Assembly: GCF_014642675.1 (NCBI RefSeq)
Contig: NZ_BMIS01000001.1
Coordinates: 1 to 64,000, forward strand
Direction: 5' to 3'
DNA from: Nesterenkonia cremea
Lineage (GTDB): Bacteria; Actinomycetota; Actinomycetes; Actinomycetales; Micrococcaceae
Length of the DNA stretch: 64,000 bases
Shown: positions 9,471-19,481 of the stretch, one piece after another
How positions within the stretch are numbered: the stretch's first letter is position 1
Layout: every line of letters starts with the position of its first letter
Translations under genes and position numbers: made by a program
The notes under the pieces: model-generated
Databases searched by the model: none
What the model saw: only the letters and a program-made list of their open reading frames with translations
What the model was told of the DNA's origin: nothing

Positions 9471-10478
9471 ATGGCATTGGCGCAGGTCCGGGACGTGGCA
9501 AAGCTCGCAGGGGTTTCTCCGGCCACCGTCTCGAACGCACTCAACCACCCCGAACGCGTCTCCGCCTCTACGCGCCAACGCATCCAAGAGGCCATCGACG
9601 AGCTCGGCTACGTCCGCAACGATGCAGCGCGCCAGCTGCGAGCCGGCAGCAACCGAGCAGTCGGGATGATCCTGCTGGATGTGGGGAACCCCTTCTTCGC
9701 CGAAGTCGCACGCGGAGCCGAGAATCAACTCACCACCAGCCATCGCCCGCTCCTTCTGAGCAACAGCAACCAGGATGCAGAACGGGAAGCAGCCCAGCTC
9801 GGCCTGTTTGAGGAGCAGCGCCTGGCCGGCGTCCTGGTCACCCCTGTAGGAAATGTTCTCCACCGCCTGCGGCGACTCAAAGAACGGGGAACGGCAGTTG
9901 TCATCGTGGACCGCAAGACCGGCGCCGACGAGTTCTCCTCCGTCTCCGTAGACGACAAGCTCGGAGGCCGTCTCGCAGTGGATCACCTCCTCGAGCGCGG
10001 CCGGCAGCACATCGCCATGGTCGGTGGGCCGCAGAACCTCCGGCAGATCAAACACCGCCTTCAGGGGGCCCAGCAGCGAGTCCAGCAGTCTGACTCGGCC
10101 ACACTGACCTTCCACGAAACGCCTACGACAGACGTAGCCGCCGGACGCCTGGCAACCCTCGACATCCTGGCCAAACCACGCAGCACTCGCCCCGACGCGA
10201 TCTTTGCCGCCAACGACCTCATCGCTCTCGGCGTACTCCAAGAGTTGGTTCGAGCAGGCGTCTCCGTCCCTGACGACATCGCCCTGATCGGCTACGACAA
10301 CATCCAGTTCTCCGCTTCGGCCACAACTCCGATCACCTCGATCCGCCAGCCCGCAGAAGAGATGGGCTCACGTGCGGCGGAACTTCTCTGCGATGTCATC
10401 GACAAACCCGGCGCACCCGTACAGCACACCGTCTTCCAGCCCGAGATTGTTGTGCGCGAGTCGACGACCGGAGCGTGA
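9471..10478 (+). CDS. LacI-family regulator, probable rhamnose repressor
   Basis: 335 residues. The N-terminal helix-turn-helix and hinge read VRDVAKLAGVSPATVSNALN, followed by the periplasmic-binding-protein-like effector domain (VGMILLDVGNPFFAEVARGAE, DAIFAANDLIALGVLQEL, IALIGYDN). The ATG at 9471 puts the HTH at residue 6, as is usual. An AGGAG sequence lies about 22 nt upstream, too far for this codon, so the start is somewhat uncertain. Its position between the catabolic operon and the rhamnosidase/transporter operon, together with the shared operator sequences, points to a RhaR-type repressor sensing rhamnose or rhamnulose. Confidence 0.9.
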   Translation: MALAQVRDVAKLAGVSPATVSNALNHPERVSASTRQRIQEAIDELGYVRNDAARQLRAGSNRAVGMILLDVGNPFFAEVARGAENQLTTSHRPLLLSNSNQDAEREAAQLGLFEEQRLAGVLVTPVGNVLHRLRRLKERGTAVVIVDRKTGADEFSSVSVDDKLGGRLAVDHLLERGRQHIAMVGGPQNLRQIKHRLQGAQQRVQQSDSATLTFHETPTTDVAAGRLATLDILAKPRSTRPDAIFAANDLIALGVLQELVRAGVSVPDDIALIGYDNIQFSASATTPITSIRQPAEEMGSRAAELLCDVIDKPGAPVQHTVFQPEIVVRESTTGA

Positions 10479-10521
10479 GCAGCGCACCCCGAAACCTAGG
10501 CCGCCCCAGCACACAGCCACT

Positions 10522-10571
10522 GGGCTGAGGGGCCCGCGACCGGAGACCGGCCGGCTAGCCCCTCAGCCCAA
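10522..10571. terminator. Bidirectional terminator between convergent genes
   Basis: The arms TGGGCTGAGGGGC (10522-10534) and GCCCCTCAGCCCA (10559-10571) are perfectly complementary over 13 bp, with further GC-rich pairing possible inside. It lies between the convergent LacI and rhamnosidase genes and should serve both. Confidence 0.8.
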
Positions 10572-10631
10572 TCTGCCAAAACCCGAAGCCAAGAGAACAG
10601 GTGTCACTTCAACGCATTCGGGCTGCTGCCT

Positions 10632-12965
10632 TCAGACACTCACGACAGCAGTCTGGCGGTGCTCACCAGCCGCCAGCACCTGCTTCTCACCGCCGGGAAG
10701 CGCCAGCTCCGCCTCAACACCTTCGGGAATCTGCACCCGGTAATGCACGACATCGCCGTCACGCTCCCAAGCACTGCGAACCTGCCCATACCTTGTATCC
10801 ACCGAGACGTCCGCCCAGGTGATCGCGTCCTTCACACGACCTTCGGGCACCAGCGGCCGAATCCGCACCCGGGCATAACCAGGCTCAGCGATCTCGATGC
10901 CGCCGATCGCCTGATACATCCACTCAGCCACAGACCCCAACGCATAGTGATTGAAGCTCGTCATCTCCCCCGGATTGATGGTCCCATCAGGCAACATCGA
11001 ATCCCAGCGCTCCCACACAGTGGTTGCCCCCATGGACACCGGGTACATCCACGATGGGCATTCCTCCTCCAACAGCAGGAGGTAAGCGTCCTCGACGTGA
11101 CCAGTGCTGCTCAAGGCTTCCGTGATGTACGGGGTGCCGGCAAAACCTGTAGACACGCGATAATCAGCTTCCCGAACAAGCTCGCTGAGCCGCTCCCCCG
11201 CGCGCTCACGCTGCTCAGGCGTCAAGAGGTCGAAGACGATGGCCAACGTGTAGACGGTGGTGCAGTCAGACATGATCGTGCCGGATGCATCGACGTACTG
11301 ATCCTGGAAGGCCTCTGCCACGCGTCGCGCAAGGTCCGAGAATTCGGCCGCTTCGACGTCACGGCCCAGCAGCTTCGCTGCTTCCGACACCATGCGGGCA
11401 CTCCGCACCACGCATGCTGTCGCAACGACGCTTGGATTTGCTTTGGCCGCAGCAGGTTCGTGCGGCGAGGCATCCGGGTCCAGCCAGTCACCGAATTGGA
11501 AGCCGGTGTCCCACACGCCGGAATCCGAGAGAAGAGTTTCGACACGACGGACATGCCCCGTCATCGACTCGTACTGGTTCCTGAGAATTTCGACGTCTCC
11601 GTAGGCCTGATACAAAGCCCAGGGAACCCAGACGGCCGCATCGGACCAGATCGCGGTTGAGTTCAACGGCTCGAACTCTTCGGGCGCGCCCTGATACTTC
11701 AACACATCCGGCACGACAAAAGGCACGAGATCCTGAGCCGCCCTCTGCTCGGCAGCCAGATCGCGCAACCAATCAGCAAGGAAGCTCTTCACGTCATAGA
11801 GCCGAGCGGCGGTCGGCGCGAATACAGAGATATCCCCTGTCCACCCGAGTCGCTCATCCCTCTGTGGGCAATCAGTCGGCACATCCAGAAAGTTCCCCTT
11901 CAAGCCCCAGACCACGTTCTGGTGCAACTGGTTGACCTTCGGATTGGACGTCCTGAAGTGGCCTGTCCGAGCCATGTCCGAATGGACGACGACGGCCTCC
12001 AGATCATCCGCCGTCAGCTCTCCGGGCCAACCGGTCACTTCGACGTATCGGAACCCATGGAAAGTGAAGGTGGGCTCAAAGAAGTCCTCCTGACCCGACA
12101 GCACCAGTCGGTCAGTAGCATCCGCATGACGCAAGGGCCGCGTACCCAGCTCACCATGCTCAAGCACTTCGGCATGCTTGAGCACGACCTCTTGTCCCGC
12201 TGCCCCTGATACTCGGAAGCGAAGCCATCCCACCAGATTCTGACCGAAATCGACCAGCGTCCTTCCTGACGGAGACTGCCAGATCTTCACCGGCCGGAGG
12301 CTTTCCTGACGCCGGATCGGCGGACCGAAGGGAGCTGTCAGCCGCGTTTCAGCCTGCGGCTGGAGAGATCGGACCGGCCCCCACGGCCGCGCAGTCTCCA
12401 CCCCATCGGCCCATCCTTCATCGCAACGCCTGCAGTCGATGGTCTGCCCGTCGTACAGATCATCATGAAGGATCTCGGAGCCCTGGCTCTGCCACGAATC
12501 GTCCGTGCCGACTGTCTGTTCATGACCATCCTCGTACCTGATATCCAGCTGCAGCAGAACACCTCGCTCGTTGCCATAGAGATTCCGGCGCTCCTCCCAG
12601 CCCAACTGCCCGAGATACCAACCGTTTCCGACCACAGCTGCAAGGACATGAACTCGCCGGTCGCTGTCCGCCAGTCGTTCGGTCAAGTCATAGGTCTGAT
12701 ACCTCAGACGCCACTCGTAGCTCGACCAACCGGGAGCCAGCACATCGCTGCTGACAGGCGTTCCGTCCAGAAACGCCTCGTATACGCCGAAAGCAGTCGC
12801 ACGCAGAGTTGCCTGGATAACCCGGCCATGGCCCTCTTTCAAGGCGAAACTCTTCCGGAAGCGTGGCGCGGAACCATCGGGCTCTTGCGGCCCGATGAAG
12901 TGAGCATCCGGGTTCCACACCGACTCTGAGGCCGACGAGGTTTCCGACTGAACGGATTGAGACAT
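10632..12965 (-). CDS. Alpha-L-rhamnosidase, GH78
   Basis: 777 residues. The GH78 catalytic (alpha/alpha)6 domain shows the family block DCPQRDERLGWTGD (the conserved acidic residues of the active site), and later TTVWERWDS and SFNHYALGSVAEWMY. An N-terminal beta-sandwich region holds ATAFGVYEAFLDG and GWSSYEWRLRYQTYDLT. No signal peptide is seen, so it probably acts in the cytoplasm on rhamnosides brought in by the MFS protein encoded just upstream. The ATG at 12965 follows AAAGGTG by 6 nt; a GTG three codons earlier overlaps that site. It releases L-rhamnose for the rhaI operon. Confidence 0.93.
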   Translation of the reverse strand: MSQSVQSETSSASESVWNPDAHFIGPQEPDGSAPRFRKSFALKEGHGRVIQATLRATAFGVYEAFLDGTPVSSDVLAPGWSSYEWRLRYQTYDLTERLADSDRRVHVLAAVVGNGWYLGQLGWEERRNLYGNERGVLLQLDIRYEDGHEQTVGTDDSWQSQGSEILHDDLYDGQTIDCRRCDEGWADGVETARPWGPVRSLQPQAETRLTAPFGPPIRRQESLRPVKIWQSPSGRTLVDFGQNLVGWLRFRVSGAAGQEVVLKHAEVLEHGELGTRPLRHADATDRLVLSGQEDFFEPTFTFHGFRYVEVTGWPGELTADDLEAVVVHSDMARTGHFRTSNPKVNQLHQNVVWGLKGNFLDVPTDCPQRDERLGWTGDISVFAPTAARLYDVKSFLADWLRDLAAEQRAAQDLVPFVVPDVLKYQGAPEEFEPLNSTAIWSDAAVWVPWALYQAYGDVEILRNQYESMTGHVRRVETLLSDSGVWDTGFQFGDWLDPDASPHEPAAAKANPSVVATACVVRSARMVSEAAKLLGRDVEAAEFSDLARRVAEAFQDQYVDASGTIMSDCTTVYTLAIVFDLLTPEQRERAGERLSELVREADYRVSTGFAGTPYITEALSSTGHVEDAYLLLLEEECPSWMYPVSMGATTVWERWDSMLPDGTINPGEMTSFNHYALGSVAEWMYQAIGGIEIAEPGYARVRIRPLVPEGRVKDAITWADVSVDTRYGQVRSAWERDGDVVHYRVQIPEGVEAELALPGGEKQVLAAGEHRQTAVVSV

Positions 12966-13009
12966 GGGGAACACCTTTCGATTCAGACAGATCGCTGGTC
13001 TATGACTTT

Positions 13010-14305
13010 TTAATTGACGGACGCACCGGCTTCACCTCGAACGCTTGCTGGTGCATGAACTCCGACCTCTTTCTCTCCCTGCAAGACCTTGGGCATGCGA
13101 GCGATCCAGAAGAACCCGATACATCCAGCAGTCAGCAGGCACGCGCCCAAGAAGTAGAAGAGGACGTCTGCGCCATATTCGATGATTCCGGGGGTCACCA
13201 GCCCCACTCCCGCCGCGACGAACCGTGTGAATGAGATGGCGATGCTCTGCGCAGTGCCACGCAGCTCTGTGGGAAAGAGCTCCTGGGACCACACCTTGAA
13301 CAAGGGCTCGCCAGAGATGACACCGGCAATCCCATAGATGAGACCGAAAATGACCAGAGTAATGATGGTGACGCCGATCAAAGCTGGGACCAACGCCGCA
13401 AATACTGCTGCAACCGTTCCCAACGCGAAACCGATCATGCGATATCGACTGTCCACAATCCGCATCAGGAAGAATGTCGCCAACACCCCAACTCCCAGTC
13501 CGACGAGGTTCATGGATGCGGCCATTCGCACATCCGACCCCGCGACGTTGACATACAAGTAGGTGGAAAACTGCCCATTCGTATTCGCTGCGATGTTCGT
13601 AATGCCATAGAAGAGGCCTATCGCCACCAAAGCCGGCAGGTACCTCTTCGAAAACACAGTGCGCAGAGAGGTGGCGTCCACCGAGCCCGAGGAGACCGCG
13701 TTCATCCGACTCGTCCACAACTGCGACTCTGGCAGGCCCCATCTGAGAATCAGGACGAGCAGACTCACCAGGAGAAGGTGCCCATACATGATGCGCGCAC
13801 CCTCCGCACCCAAGTCTCCGACGAAGAGTCCGAAGACATGAGCCGCCACGATTCCAGCCATCCACAGCACGTGAGAGAAGGTCACCATCTTTCCTTCATC
13901 ACCCTCTGGAGCCGCTTCTGCAATCATCGCGAGCGAAGGCGGCAGGTCTGCACCGGCGCCGAACCCGATGAAGATGATTCCGAGATAGAGCAGACCGACC
14001 CCCGGAGCAAGCACCAAGAAGAGTGCACCCAGAGCGTAGAGCGCGATGGTCAGAGTGAAGATCCGCTTCCTGCCGAAACGATCGGACAACGGACCACCGA
14101 CCAATGCGCCGACAGCGATCATGATCGTCAGCAGTGCCGACAACTGGCCGAACTGAGCGCCAGTGATGCCCCAGCTGTCCTGATAAAGCACCAGAGCAGT
14201 GCCTGTGGTGACGATGGCACACGCATCCAGGTACGAGGCCATACCGGCGACTCCTGCCGTGTACCACGAGCGCCAGCGTTGGGATCGGCGAAGTTCAGTG
14301 GCCAT
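13010..14305 (-). CDS. MFS transporter, probable rhamnose/rhamnoside uptake
   Basis: A 431-residue, 12-helix major facilitator. The loop 2-3 signature GPLSDRFGRKRIF is conserved, and GFGAGADLPPSLAMIAE and the late LFPTELRGTAQSIAISFTRF resemble the sugar/metabolite-porter branch. An excellent AAGGAG site lies 7 nt before the ATG at 14305. The rhamnosidase gene follows after 44 bp, so both are likely one transcript. Two LacI-type palindromes lie upstream, one of them within an apparent promoter. The substrate (free rhamnose or rhamnosides) is inferred only from context. Confidence 0.85.
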   Translation of the reverse strand: MATELRRSQRWRSWYTAGVAGMASYLDACAIVTTGTALVLYQDSWGITGAQFGQLSALLTIMIAVGALVGGPLSDRFGRKRIFTLTIALYALGALFLVLAPGVGLLYLGIIFIGFGAGADLPPSLAMIAEAAPEGDEGKMVTFSHVLWMAGIVAAHVFGLFVGDLGAEGARIMYGHLLLVSLLVLILRWGLPESQLWTSRMNAVSSGSVDATSLRTVFSKRYLPALVAIGLFYGITNIAANTNGQFSTYLYVNVAGSDVRMAASMNLVGLGVGVLATFFLMRIVDSRYRMIGFALGTVAAVFAALVPALIGVTIITLVIFGLIYGIAGVISGEPLFKVWSQELFPTELRGTAQSIAISFTRFVAAGVGLVTPGIIEYGADVLFYFLGACLLTAGCIGFFWIARMPKVLQGEKEVGVHAPASVRGEAGASVN

Positions 14306-14357
14306 GGGCTCGCTCCTTTGCGATGAAGAGACAATGCGCTCACGTGACTCAGGACAC

Positions 14358-14371
14358 GTGACTTCAGTCAC
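14358..14371. promoter_or_regulatory. Perfect palindrome GTGACTTCAGTCAC in MFS leader
   Basis: This 14-bp palindrome lies between the predicted promoter and the ribosome site of the MFS gene. It overlaps a direct repeat CACGTGACT (14341-14349 and 14355-14363, period 14 bp). It differs from the LacI-type sites, so a second regulator could act here. This is inference from symmetry only. Confidence 0.4.
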
Positions 14372-14388
14372 TACATGCTAAGCGCGAA

Positions 14389-14402
14389 TTGAATCGATTT
14401 AC
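14389..14402. promoter_or_regulatory. LacI-type operator in promoter of MFS-rhamnosidase operon
   Basis: TTGAATCGATTTAC contains the symmetric core AATCGATT. On the minus strand a possible promoter, TTGTAA with TAGCAT 18 bp later, has this palindrome across its spacer and -35 edge, a classical place for a repressor. It matches the reverse complement of the rhaI operator at 12 of 14 positions. Confidence 0.7.
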
Positions 14403-14476
14403 AAGGGGGCGCGATGAACTTTCCGCTCCATCAGCGCCCTGGAGGACTAGTTCAGCTACCTGATCAGCGCTTTTCC

Positions 14477-14490
14477 ATAGATCGATTTAA
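14477..14490. promoter_or_regulatory. Second, weaker LacI-type operator
   Basis: ATAGATCGATTTAA shares ATCGATTTA with the site 88 bp away. It lies upstream of the MFS promoter, in the gap behind the AEC permease gene. Paired sites at this spacing would permit repression by looping by a tetrameric LacI-family protein. Confidence 0.5.
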
Positions 14491-14522
14491 TCGAGGGCTC
14501 CCCCACCGGTCACTAAGCCGGC

Positions 14523-15464
14523 TCACATCGTCAACAGCCAGGCGGCCAGCAGGGTCACCGGCAGCGCCAGGAAGGAGCTGGCGAAGATGACGTCCTTCGG
14601 CACGCTGGTGGGCATGCCGTGCTGGAGTCCGAAGATATAGACGTTCTGCGCCGTGGGCAGAGCCGCCATCGCCACGACGCCGAGCAGATCCGTGCCGGAG
14701 AGCCCGAAGATCGGCCCCGCCAGCACCCAGGCGATCAGCGGCATCACCGCCGCCTTGCAGAGGGTGCTGACCAGGCTCTCAGCCAGGTGCTCACGGGAGC
14801 GGAAGGGCTTCTCCTTCCACAGCGCCATGCCGAAGATGATCAGCATCAGCGGAATGGAGGCCTCACCGATCATGGTGATCGGCTGCCAGAGGAAGGCCGG
14901 GGGCACCTCGCCCACCAGGGAGATCACGCTGCCCACCAGCACGCCGAGCGTGACCGGGTTGAACAGCGAGCGCAGGATGGTGCGGCCGCGGGAGGACCCG
15001 GAGACGTCGTCGCCGTCGGCACTGGCGATCAGACCGAAGATCACCAGATAGAGCGGGGCGAGCACCAGCAGCTGGGCCAGCAGCACCGCCACCACTGGGG
15101 CGGTGCTGCCCACCATGTAGAGCGCCACCGGGGCGCCGATGTTGCCGGCGTTGACGTAGCTGGAGGCCATCGCGCCGACGGCGATGTCCCGCTTGGCTCG
15201 GCGGGCCAGCAGTCCGAAGAGCGCGAAGCACAGCCCTGTGAGCAGCGCGATGGCCAGCGCCAGCGGGGCGAAGAGCCCGGCGACCACCCGCACATCGGTG
15301 TCGGCCACCAGGATGATCATCAGACAGGGATTGGTGATGTAGTAGACCAGCGGGGTGGCGCCCTGCTGGATCACCTCGGCCCGGCGCGGACGCCACGCGG
15401 CCGTCACCGCGCCGGTGGTCATCAGCACGGCGACGACGGCAAAGCCGAGGAGGATCCCTTCCAT
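14523..15464 (-). CDS. AEC-family permease
   Basis: A 313-residue membrane protein with about 10 hydrophobic segments, in the auxin efflux carrier superfamily. The broken-helix-type motifs TNPCLMIILV and SSYVNAGNIGAPVALYMVG near the middle of the first repeat, and LPTAQNVYIFGLQHG in the second repeat, are characteristic. The family includes malonate, malate and other organic-acid carriers. GGAGG lies 7 nt before the ATG. It follows gudD by 41 bp on the same strand, so it may be the last gene of the hexarate operon and carry an organic or sugar acid; export is also possible. Confidence 0.85.
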   Translation of the reverse strand: MEGILLGFAVVAVLMTTGAVTAAWRPRRAEVIQQGATPLVYYITNPCLMIILVADTDVRVVAGLFAPLALAIALLTGLCFALFGLLARRAKRDIAVGAMASSYVNAGNIGAPVALYMVGSTAPVVAVLLAQLLVLAPLYLVIFGLIASADGDDVSGSSRGRTILRSLFNPVTLGVLVGSVISLVGEVPPAFLWQPITMIGEASIPLMLIIFGMALWKEKPFRSREHLAESLVSTLCKAAVMPLIAWVLAGPIFGLSGTDLLGVVAMAALPTAQNVYIFGLQHGMPTSVPKDVIFASSFLALPVTLLAAWLLTM

Positions 15465-15505
15465 CTACCCGCCTCCCGCGCAGATCCCGTCGTGTGAGAA
15501 CTTTC

Positions 15506-16834
15506 TCAACGCACCATACAGGGCTTCTTCGGATCGAACTCCCACCCTGGGACCAGATACTGCATGGCGACCGAGTCGTCACGGGCACCCAGGCCGTGCT
15601 CCACGTAGAGCTCATGAGCCTCGGCCAGGCGATCCCTGTCCAGCGTCACGCCGAGACCGGGCGCATCGGGCACTGCAACGGCACCGTCGCGGATGACCGG
15701 CGGCTCCTCGGTGAGGCCCTGCCCGTCCTGCCAGATCCAGTGGGTGTCCAAAGCGGTGATCTCCCCGGGGGCCGCTGCGCCCACCTGGGTGAACATCGCC
15801 AGGGAGATGTCGAAGTGGTTATTGGAGTGCGATCCCCAGGTCACCCCGAAGTCGTGACAGAGCTGGGCCACACGCACCGAGCCGCCCATGGTCCAGAAAT
15901 GCGGATCCGCCAGCGGGATGTCCACTGCGTTGCTGCGGATGGCTGCCGCCATCTCGCGCCAATCGGTGGCGCACATATTCGTGGCCGTGGGCAGTCCGGT
16001 GGCCCGCTTGAACTCCGACATGATCTCGCGGGCGGAGAAGCCCCCTTCGGCGCCACAGGGATCCTCAGCATAGGCGACCACTCCGCGCAGCCTCCGGCCG
16101 ATGCGGATCGCGTCCTCCAGCAGCCACCCTCCGTTGGGGTCCAGCGTGATGCGCGATTCGGGGAACTCTTCGTGCAGCGCGGTGACCACGTCTGCCTCGA
16201 CGTCGCCGTCGAGCACGCCGCCCTTGAGCTTGAAATCACGGAATCCGTAGCGCTGCTGAGCCGCCTTGGCGAGCTCGATGACGCCTTGGGCATCCATGGC
16301 TTCTTCACGACGCCGACGGCTCCAGTCGTCGCCCTCGCTCTCCCGCAGGTAGGGAAGATCGGTGGCGTCAGGGTTGCCGACGAAGAACAGGTAGCCCAGC
16401 ATCGGCACGCTGTGCCGCTGCTGACCTTCGCCCAGGAGCTCAGCCACTGGGACGCCCAGATACTGGCCGTGGAGGTCGAGTATCGCTGACTCGATGGCGG
16501 TGACGGCGTGGACCGTGGTCCGCAGATCGAAGGTCTGATTGCCGCGCCCGCCGGCGTCGAGGTCTGCGAAGGCCTGCGAGATCTCCCGCAGCAGGGAGCG
16601 GAACCGCGCCACCGGCTGGCCAGCGATGCGACGGCCGGCCTCGTCGATGGTGCTGGCGATCTTCTGCCCGCCGGGCACCTCTCCGAGCCCGGTCCGGCCC
16701 TCGTCATCCGTGATGATGACGACGTTTCGGGTGAAGTAAGGGCCGTGGGCGCCGGAGAGGTTCATCAGCATCGAGTCGTACCCGGCCACGGGCACGACTT
16801 CGACCTGGGCGACAGTGGGACCTGCTGCGGTCAT
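15506..16834 (-). CDS. gudD: D-glucarate dehydratase
   Basis: A 442-residue enolase-superfamily enzyme of the glucarate dehydratase subgroup. The catalytic features are all visible: the KxK pair in DFKLKGG, the metal ligands in LDPNGGW and AEDPCG, an Asn in TNMCATDW, and the His of [12 protein letters not shown]. It dehydrates D-glucarate (and usually L-idarate) to 5-keto-4-deoxyglucarate. The ATG at 16834 overlaps the preceding stop as ATGA and lies directly after AAGGAGGAAGG; a start 19 codons upstream is rejected. It is the third gene of an operon with kdgD and the semialdehyde dehydrogenase, which complete the pathway. Confidence 0.94.
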   Translation of the reverse strand: MTAAGPTVAQVEVVPVAGYDSMLMNLSGAHGPYFTRNVVIITDDEGRTGLGEVPGGQKIASTIDEAGRRIAGQPVARFRSLLREISQAFADLDAGGRGNQTFDLRTTVHAVTAIESAILDLHGQYLGVPVAELLGEGQQRHSVPMLGYLFFVGNPDATDLPYLRESEGDDWSRRRREEAMDAQGVIELAKAAQQRYGFRDFKLKGGVLDGDVEADVVTALHEEFPESRITLDPNGGWLLEDAIRIGRRLRGVVAYAEDPCGAEGGFSAREIMSEFKRATGLPTATNMCATDWREMAAAIRSNAVDIPLADPHFWTMGGSVRVAQLCHDFGVTWGSHSNNHFDISLAMFTQVGAAAPGEITALDTHWIWQDGQGLTEEPPVIRDGAVAVPDAPGLGVTLDRDRLAEAHELYVEHGLGARDDSVAMQYLVPGWEFDPKKPCMVR

Positions 16835-18447
16835 CCTTCCTCCTTCTGAGCCACAACCCAGCTGCCGTCCACACGGCGCGTCAGGTTCCACGGGTTCGCG
16901 TCCTGGACGGCAGCAGGCTGCAGAGCCTCAGGAGCATTCTGATAGACCACGGGGCGCAGGAACCGCTCGATCGCCAGAGTGCCCACGGAGGTGGACCGAC
17001 CGTCGGAGGTCGCGGGGAACGGCCCGCCGTGGACCATCGCATCCCCGACGTCGACGCCGGTGGGCCAGCCGTTGATGAGCAGTCGCCCGGCCTTCAGCTC
17101 CAGGAGCTCGACCAGGGTCTCAGCTGCCGCGACGTCAGCGTCCTGATCGGTGTCCAGATGCAGCGTGGCGGTCAGCTGCCCCTCGATGGACTCGGCCACC
17201 TGGTTCAGCTGCTCGGAGGAGCTATAGCGCACCACCAGGCAGACTGCGCCGAAGATCTCCTCAGAGAGCTCCGAGGTCTCGATGAAGGTCTTCACGTCGG
17301 TGGAGTAGACCGCCGGCGCGGGAGCGTGCTCGGTCTGACCGTCTGTGCCGCGGCCGACCTCAGAGACTCCCGGCAGGCCGGAGAGCTTCTGCTCACCCTC
17401 CACGCGGGAGGAGCAGATGCCCGGAGTCAGCATGGTCACTCCGGCCGCCTCACTCAGAGCCGCCTGCACCTGCTGGATCAGGTCGTCACCATCAGAGCCC
17501 TCGGGGACGAACAGCAGCCCGGGGGCGGTGCAGAGCTGGCCGGCAGAACCGTTCAGCGAGGTGACGAAGCCTTCGGCCAAGGCCTTCCGGTCCCCTGCTG
17601 CTGCGGAGGGGAGCAGGAAGATCGGGTTCACCGAGCTCATCTCGGCGTAGACCGGGATCGGCTCCTGACGAGCGGCAGCTGTCTGCATCAGTGCGGTGCC
17701 GCCGCCGCGGGAGCCGGTGAAGCCGACTGCCTTGATGCGCGGGTCAGCCACCAGCTTCTGGCCGACATCGGTGCCGCGGCCGTAGACCAGCGAGAAGGTG
17801 CCCCGTGGGAGGTCATGTTCGGCCACTGCCTCTGCCAGCGCCTGGCCGACCAGCTGGCCGGTCCCCGGATGCGCGTTGTGCGCCTTGAAGACCACCGGGC
17901 ATCCTGCGGCGAGCGCCGAGGCGGTGTCGCCGCCGGCCACGGAGAAGGCCAGCGGGAAGTTGGACGCGCCGAACACGACCACCGGGCCCAGCGGGATCCT
18001 GCGCTGGCGCAGGTCAGGACGCGGGAGCGGCTTACGGTCGGACAGCGGCGGCTCGATCCGCACGCCCAAGTGGTCACCTGCTGCGGCGACGCCGGCGAAG
18101 AGGCGGAGCTGATTCACCGTGCGCGCCAGCTCGCCCTGCAGGCGTGGCTGGGGCAGCCCGGTCTCGGTCATCGCCGTGGCGACGATCTCCTCGCCCCGGG
18201 CCTCGATGCGATCAGCGGCAGTGCGCAGGAACGCCGCCCGCGCCTCAGGGGCCAGTCTGCGGTAGGTGGGGAAAGCCTCTGCGGCGGCCTGTGCGGCCTC
18301 CTCGACCTGCCCCTCCCCCAGCAGCGTGAATTCAGGTCCGGTCTTCTGGTTCTGGGCCGGGTCCACCGCCTGGGTGCTTCCGGCGGTTCCCTCCACCGGA
18401 GTTCCGGCGACCAACGAATGGTAGACAGTCTCGTTCAGGGTGCTCAT
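16831..18447 (-). CDS. 2-oxoglutarate (ketoglutaric) semialdehyde dehydrogenase
   Basis: A 538-residue member of the aldehyde dehydrogenase superfamily. [20 protein letters not shown] is diagnostic for the KGSADH group (replacing the PWNFP of ordinary ALDHs). GFTGSRGGG belongs to the NAD site, YAEMSSVNP holds the general-base Glu and [11 protein letters not shown] the catalytic Cys. It oxidises 2,5-dioxopentanoate to 2-oxoglutarate with NAD(P)+. GAGGGAG precedes the ATG. It lies between kdgD and gudD, exactly where the last pathway step is expected. Confidence 0.93.
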   Translation of the reverse strand: MSTLNETVYHSLVAGTPVEGTAGSTQAVDPAQNQKTGPEFTLLGEGQVEEAAQAAAEAFPTYRRLAPEARAAFLRTAADRIEARGEEIVATAMTETGLPQPRLQGELARTVNQLRLFAGVAAAGDHLGVRIEPPLSDRKPLPRPDLRQRRIPLGPVVVFGASNFPLAFSVAGGDTASALAAGCPVVFKAHNAHPGTGQLVGQALAEAVAEHDLPRGTFSLVYGRGTDVGQKLVADPRIKAVGFTGSRGGGTALMQTAAARQEPIPVYAEMSSVNPIFLLPSAAAGDRKALAEGFVTSLNGSAGQLCTAPGLLFVPEGSDGDDLIQQVQAALSEAAGVTMLTPGICSSRVEGEQKLSGLPGVSEVGRGTDGQTEHAPAPAVYSTDVKTFIETSELSEEIFGAVCLVVRYSSSEQLNQVAESIEGQLTATLHLDTDQDADVAAAETLVELLELKAGRLLINGWPTGVDVGDAMVHGGPFPATSDGRSTSVGTLAIERFLRPVVYQNAPEALQPAAVQDANPWNLTRRVDGSWVVAQKEEG

Positions 18448-18479
18448 CTGGACTCCCTCAGTTCTTCGACGGTTTCAGG

Positions 18480-19406
18480 TCAGACTGCTGCGGGAGCGAC
18501 GCTCCCGATCAGAGTGTTGAGCATCTTCTGCTCCTCGGCGGAGAGGTCACGCAGGGGCGGCCGCACCGGACCGGCGTCGCGGCCCACAGCGCGCAGGCCG
18601 GCCTTGACGATCGAGACCCCATAACCGTTTCCGCGGTCACGGATGTCCAGGTAGGGCAGGACGAAGTCCCGCAGCTTCTCCTGCACGGCCTGCTGATCCT
18701 CGGCACGGACGTTGCGGTAGAACTCAAGGGCGAACTCGGGCAGGAAGTTGAACATGGCCGATGAGTAGGTGCTCATCCCCATCTTCAGCAGCGACAGCGC
18801 GTAGGTCTCTGCCGTGGGCAGCCCGCCCAGGTAGAAGAGCCGGTCACCACAGGCCGCTGTGACCCGTGCGAGCTGCTCGAAGTTCCCGACGCCGTCCTTG
18901 AAACCGATGAGGTTGGGATAGGCCTCGGCCAGGGACGCCACCGTGTCAGCGCTGTAGATCGCATTGGCGCGGTTATAGAGGATGACGCCCAGATCGGTGG
19001 ACTCAAGCACCGCGGCGGCATGAGCTCGCAGCCCCTCCTGGGTGGTCTCGGTGAGGTAGGGCGGAAGCAGGAGCAGACCGTCGGCGCCGGCGGTCTCTGC
19101 CATCTGGGCGAATTCGACGGCCTGGGCAGTGTTGCCGGTGGCTGAACCGAGGACGGGCACTCCGTCCCGGACGGTCTCCGCCGCAGTGGAGACCACCAGG
19201 CGGCTCTCCTCCAGGGTCAGGGAGAAGCCTTCTCCGGTGCCTCCGGCGACGAACAGCCCGCCGATGTCATAGCTGGACTGCCACTCGAGGTGCTTGACCA
19301 AGGCGGACTCATCGACGGCGAGGCTCTCGGTGAACGGTGTCACGGGGAACGACAGCAGGCCGTCTTTGAGGGTCTCAGCCAGGTCGGCGGGTGAGTATTC
19401 GGGCAT
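18480..19406 (-). CDS. kdgD: 5-dehydro-4-deoxyglucarate dehydratase
   Basis: A 308-residue DHDPS/NAL-family TIM barrel. GGLFVAGGTGEGFSLT carries the substrate-binding loop, ILYNRAN the conserved Tyr, and IGFKDGVGN the Schiff-base Lys of the KdgD group. It dehydrates and decarboxylates 5-keto-4-deoxyglucarate to 2-oxoglutarate semialdehyde. The ATG at 19406 has GGAGG 5 nt upstream; a GTG 12 codons earlier lacks a site. It is the first gene of the hexarate operon, with a GTAT-N6-ATAC palindrome 76-89 bp upstream. Confidence 0.93.
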   Translation of the reverse strand: MPEYSPADLAETLKDGLLSFPVTPFTESLAVDESALVKHLEWQSSYDIGGLFVAGGTGEGFSLTLEESRLVVSTAAETVRDGVPVLGSATGNTAQAVEFAQMAETAGADGLLLLPPYLTETTQEGLRAHAAAVLESTDLGVILYNRANAIYSADTVASLAEAYPNLIGFKDGVGNFEQLARVTAACGDRLFYLGGLPTAETYALSLLKMGMSTYSSAMFNFLPEFALEFYRNVRAEDQQAVQEKLRDFVLPYLDIRDRGNGYGVSIVKAGLRAVGRDAGPVRPPLRDLSAEEQKMLNTLIGSVAPAAV

Positions 19407-19481
19407 CTGGACCTCCACATTCTCGGACGTAATGTGACTCACGCTACGAGCGCCCTGTCATGCCTGTCCAAGCCTTGTTTC

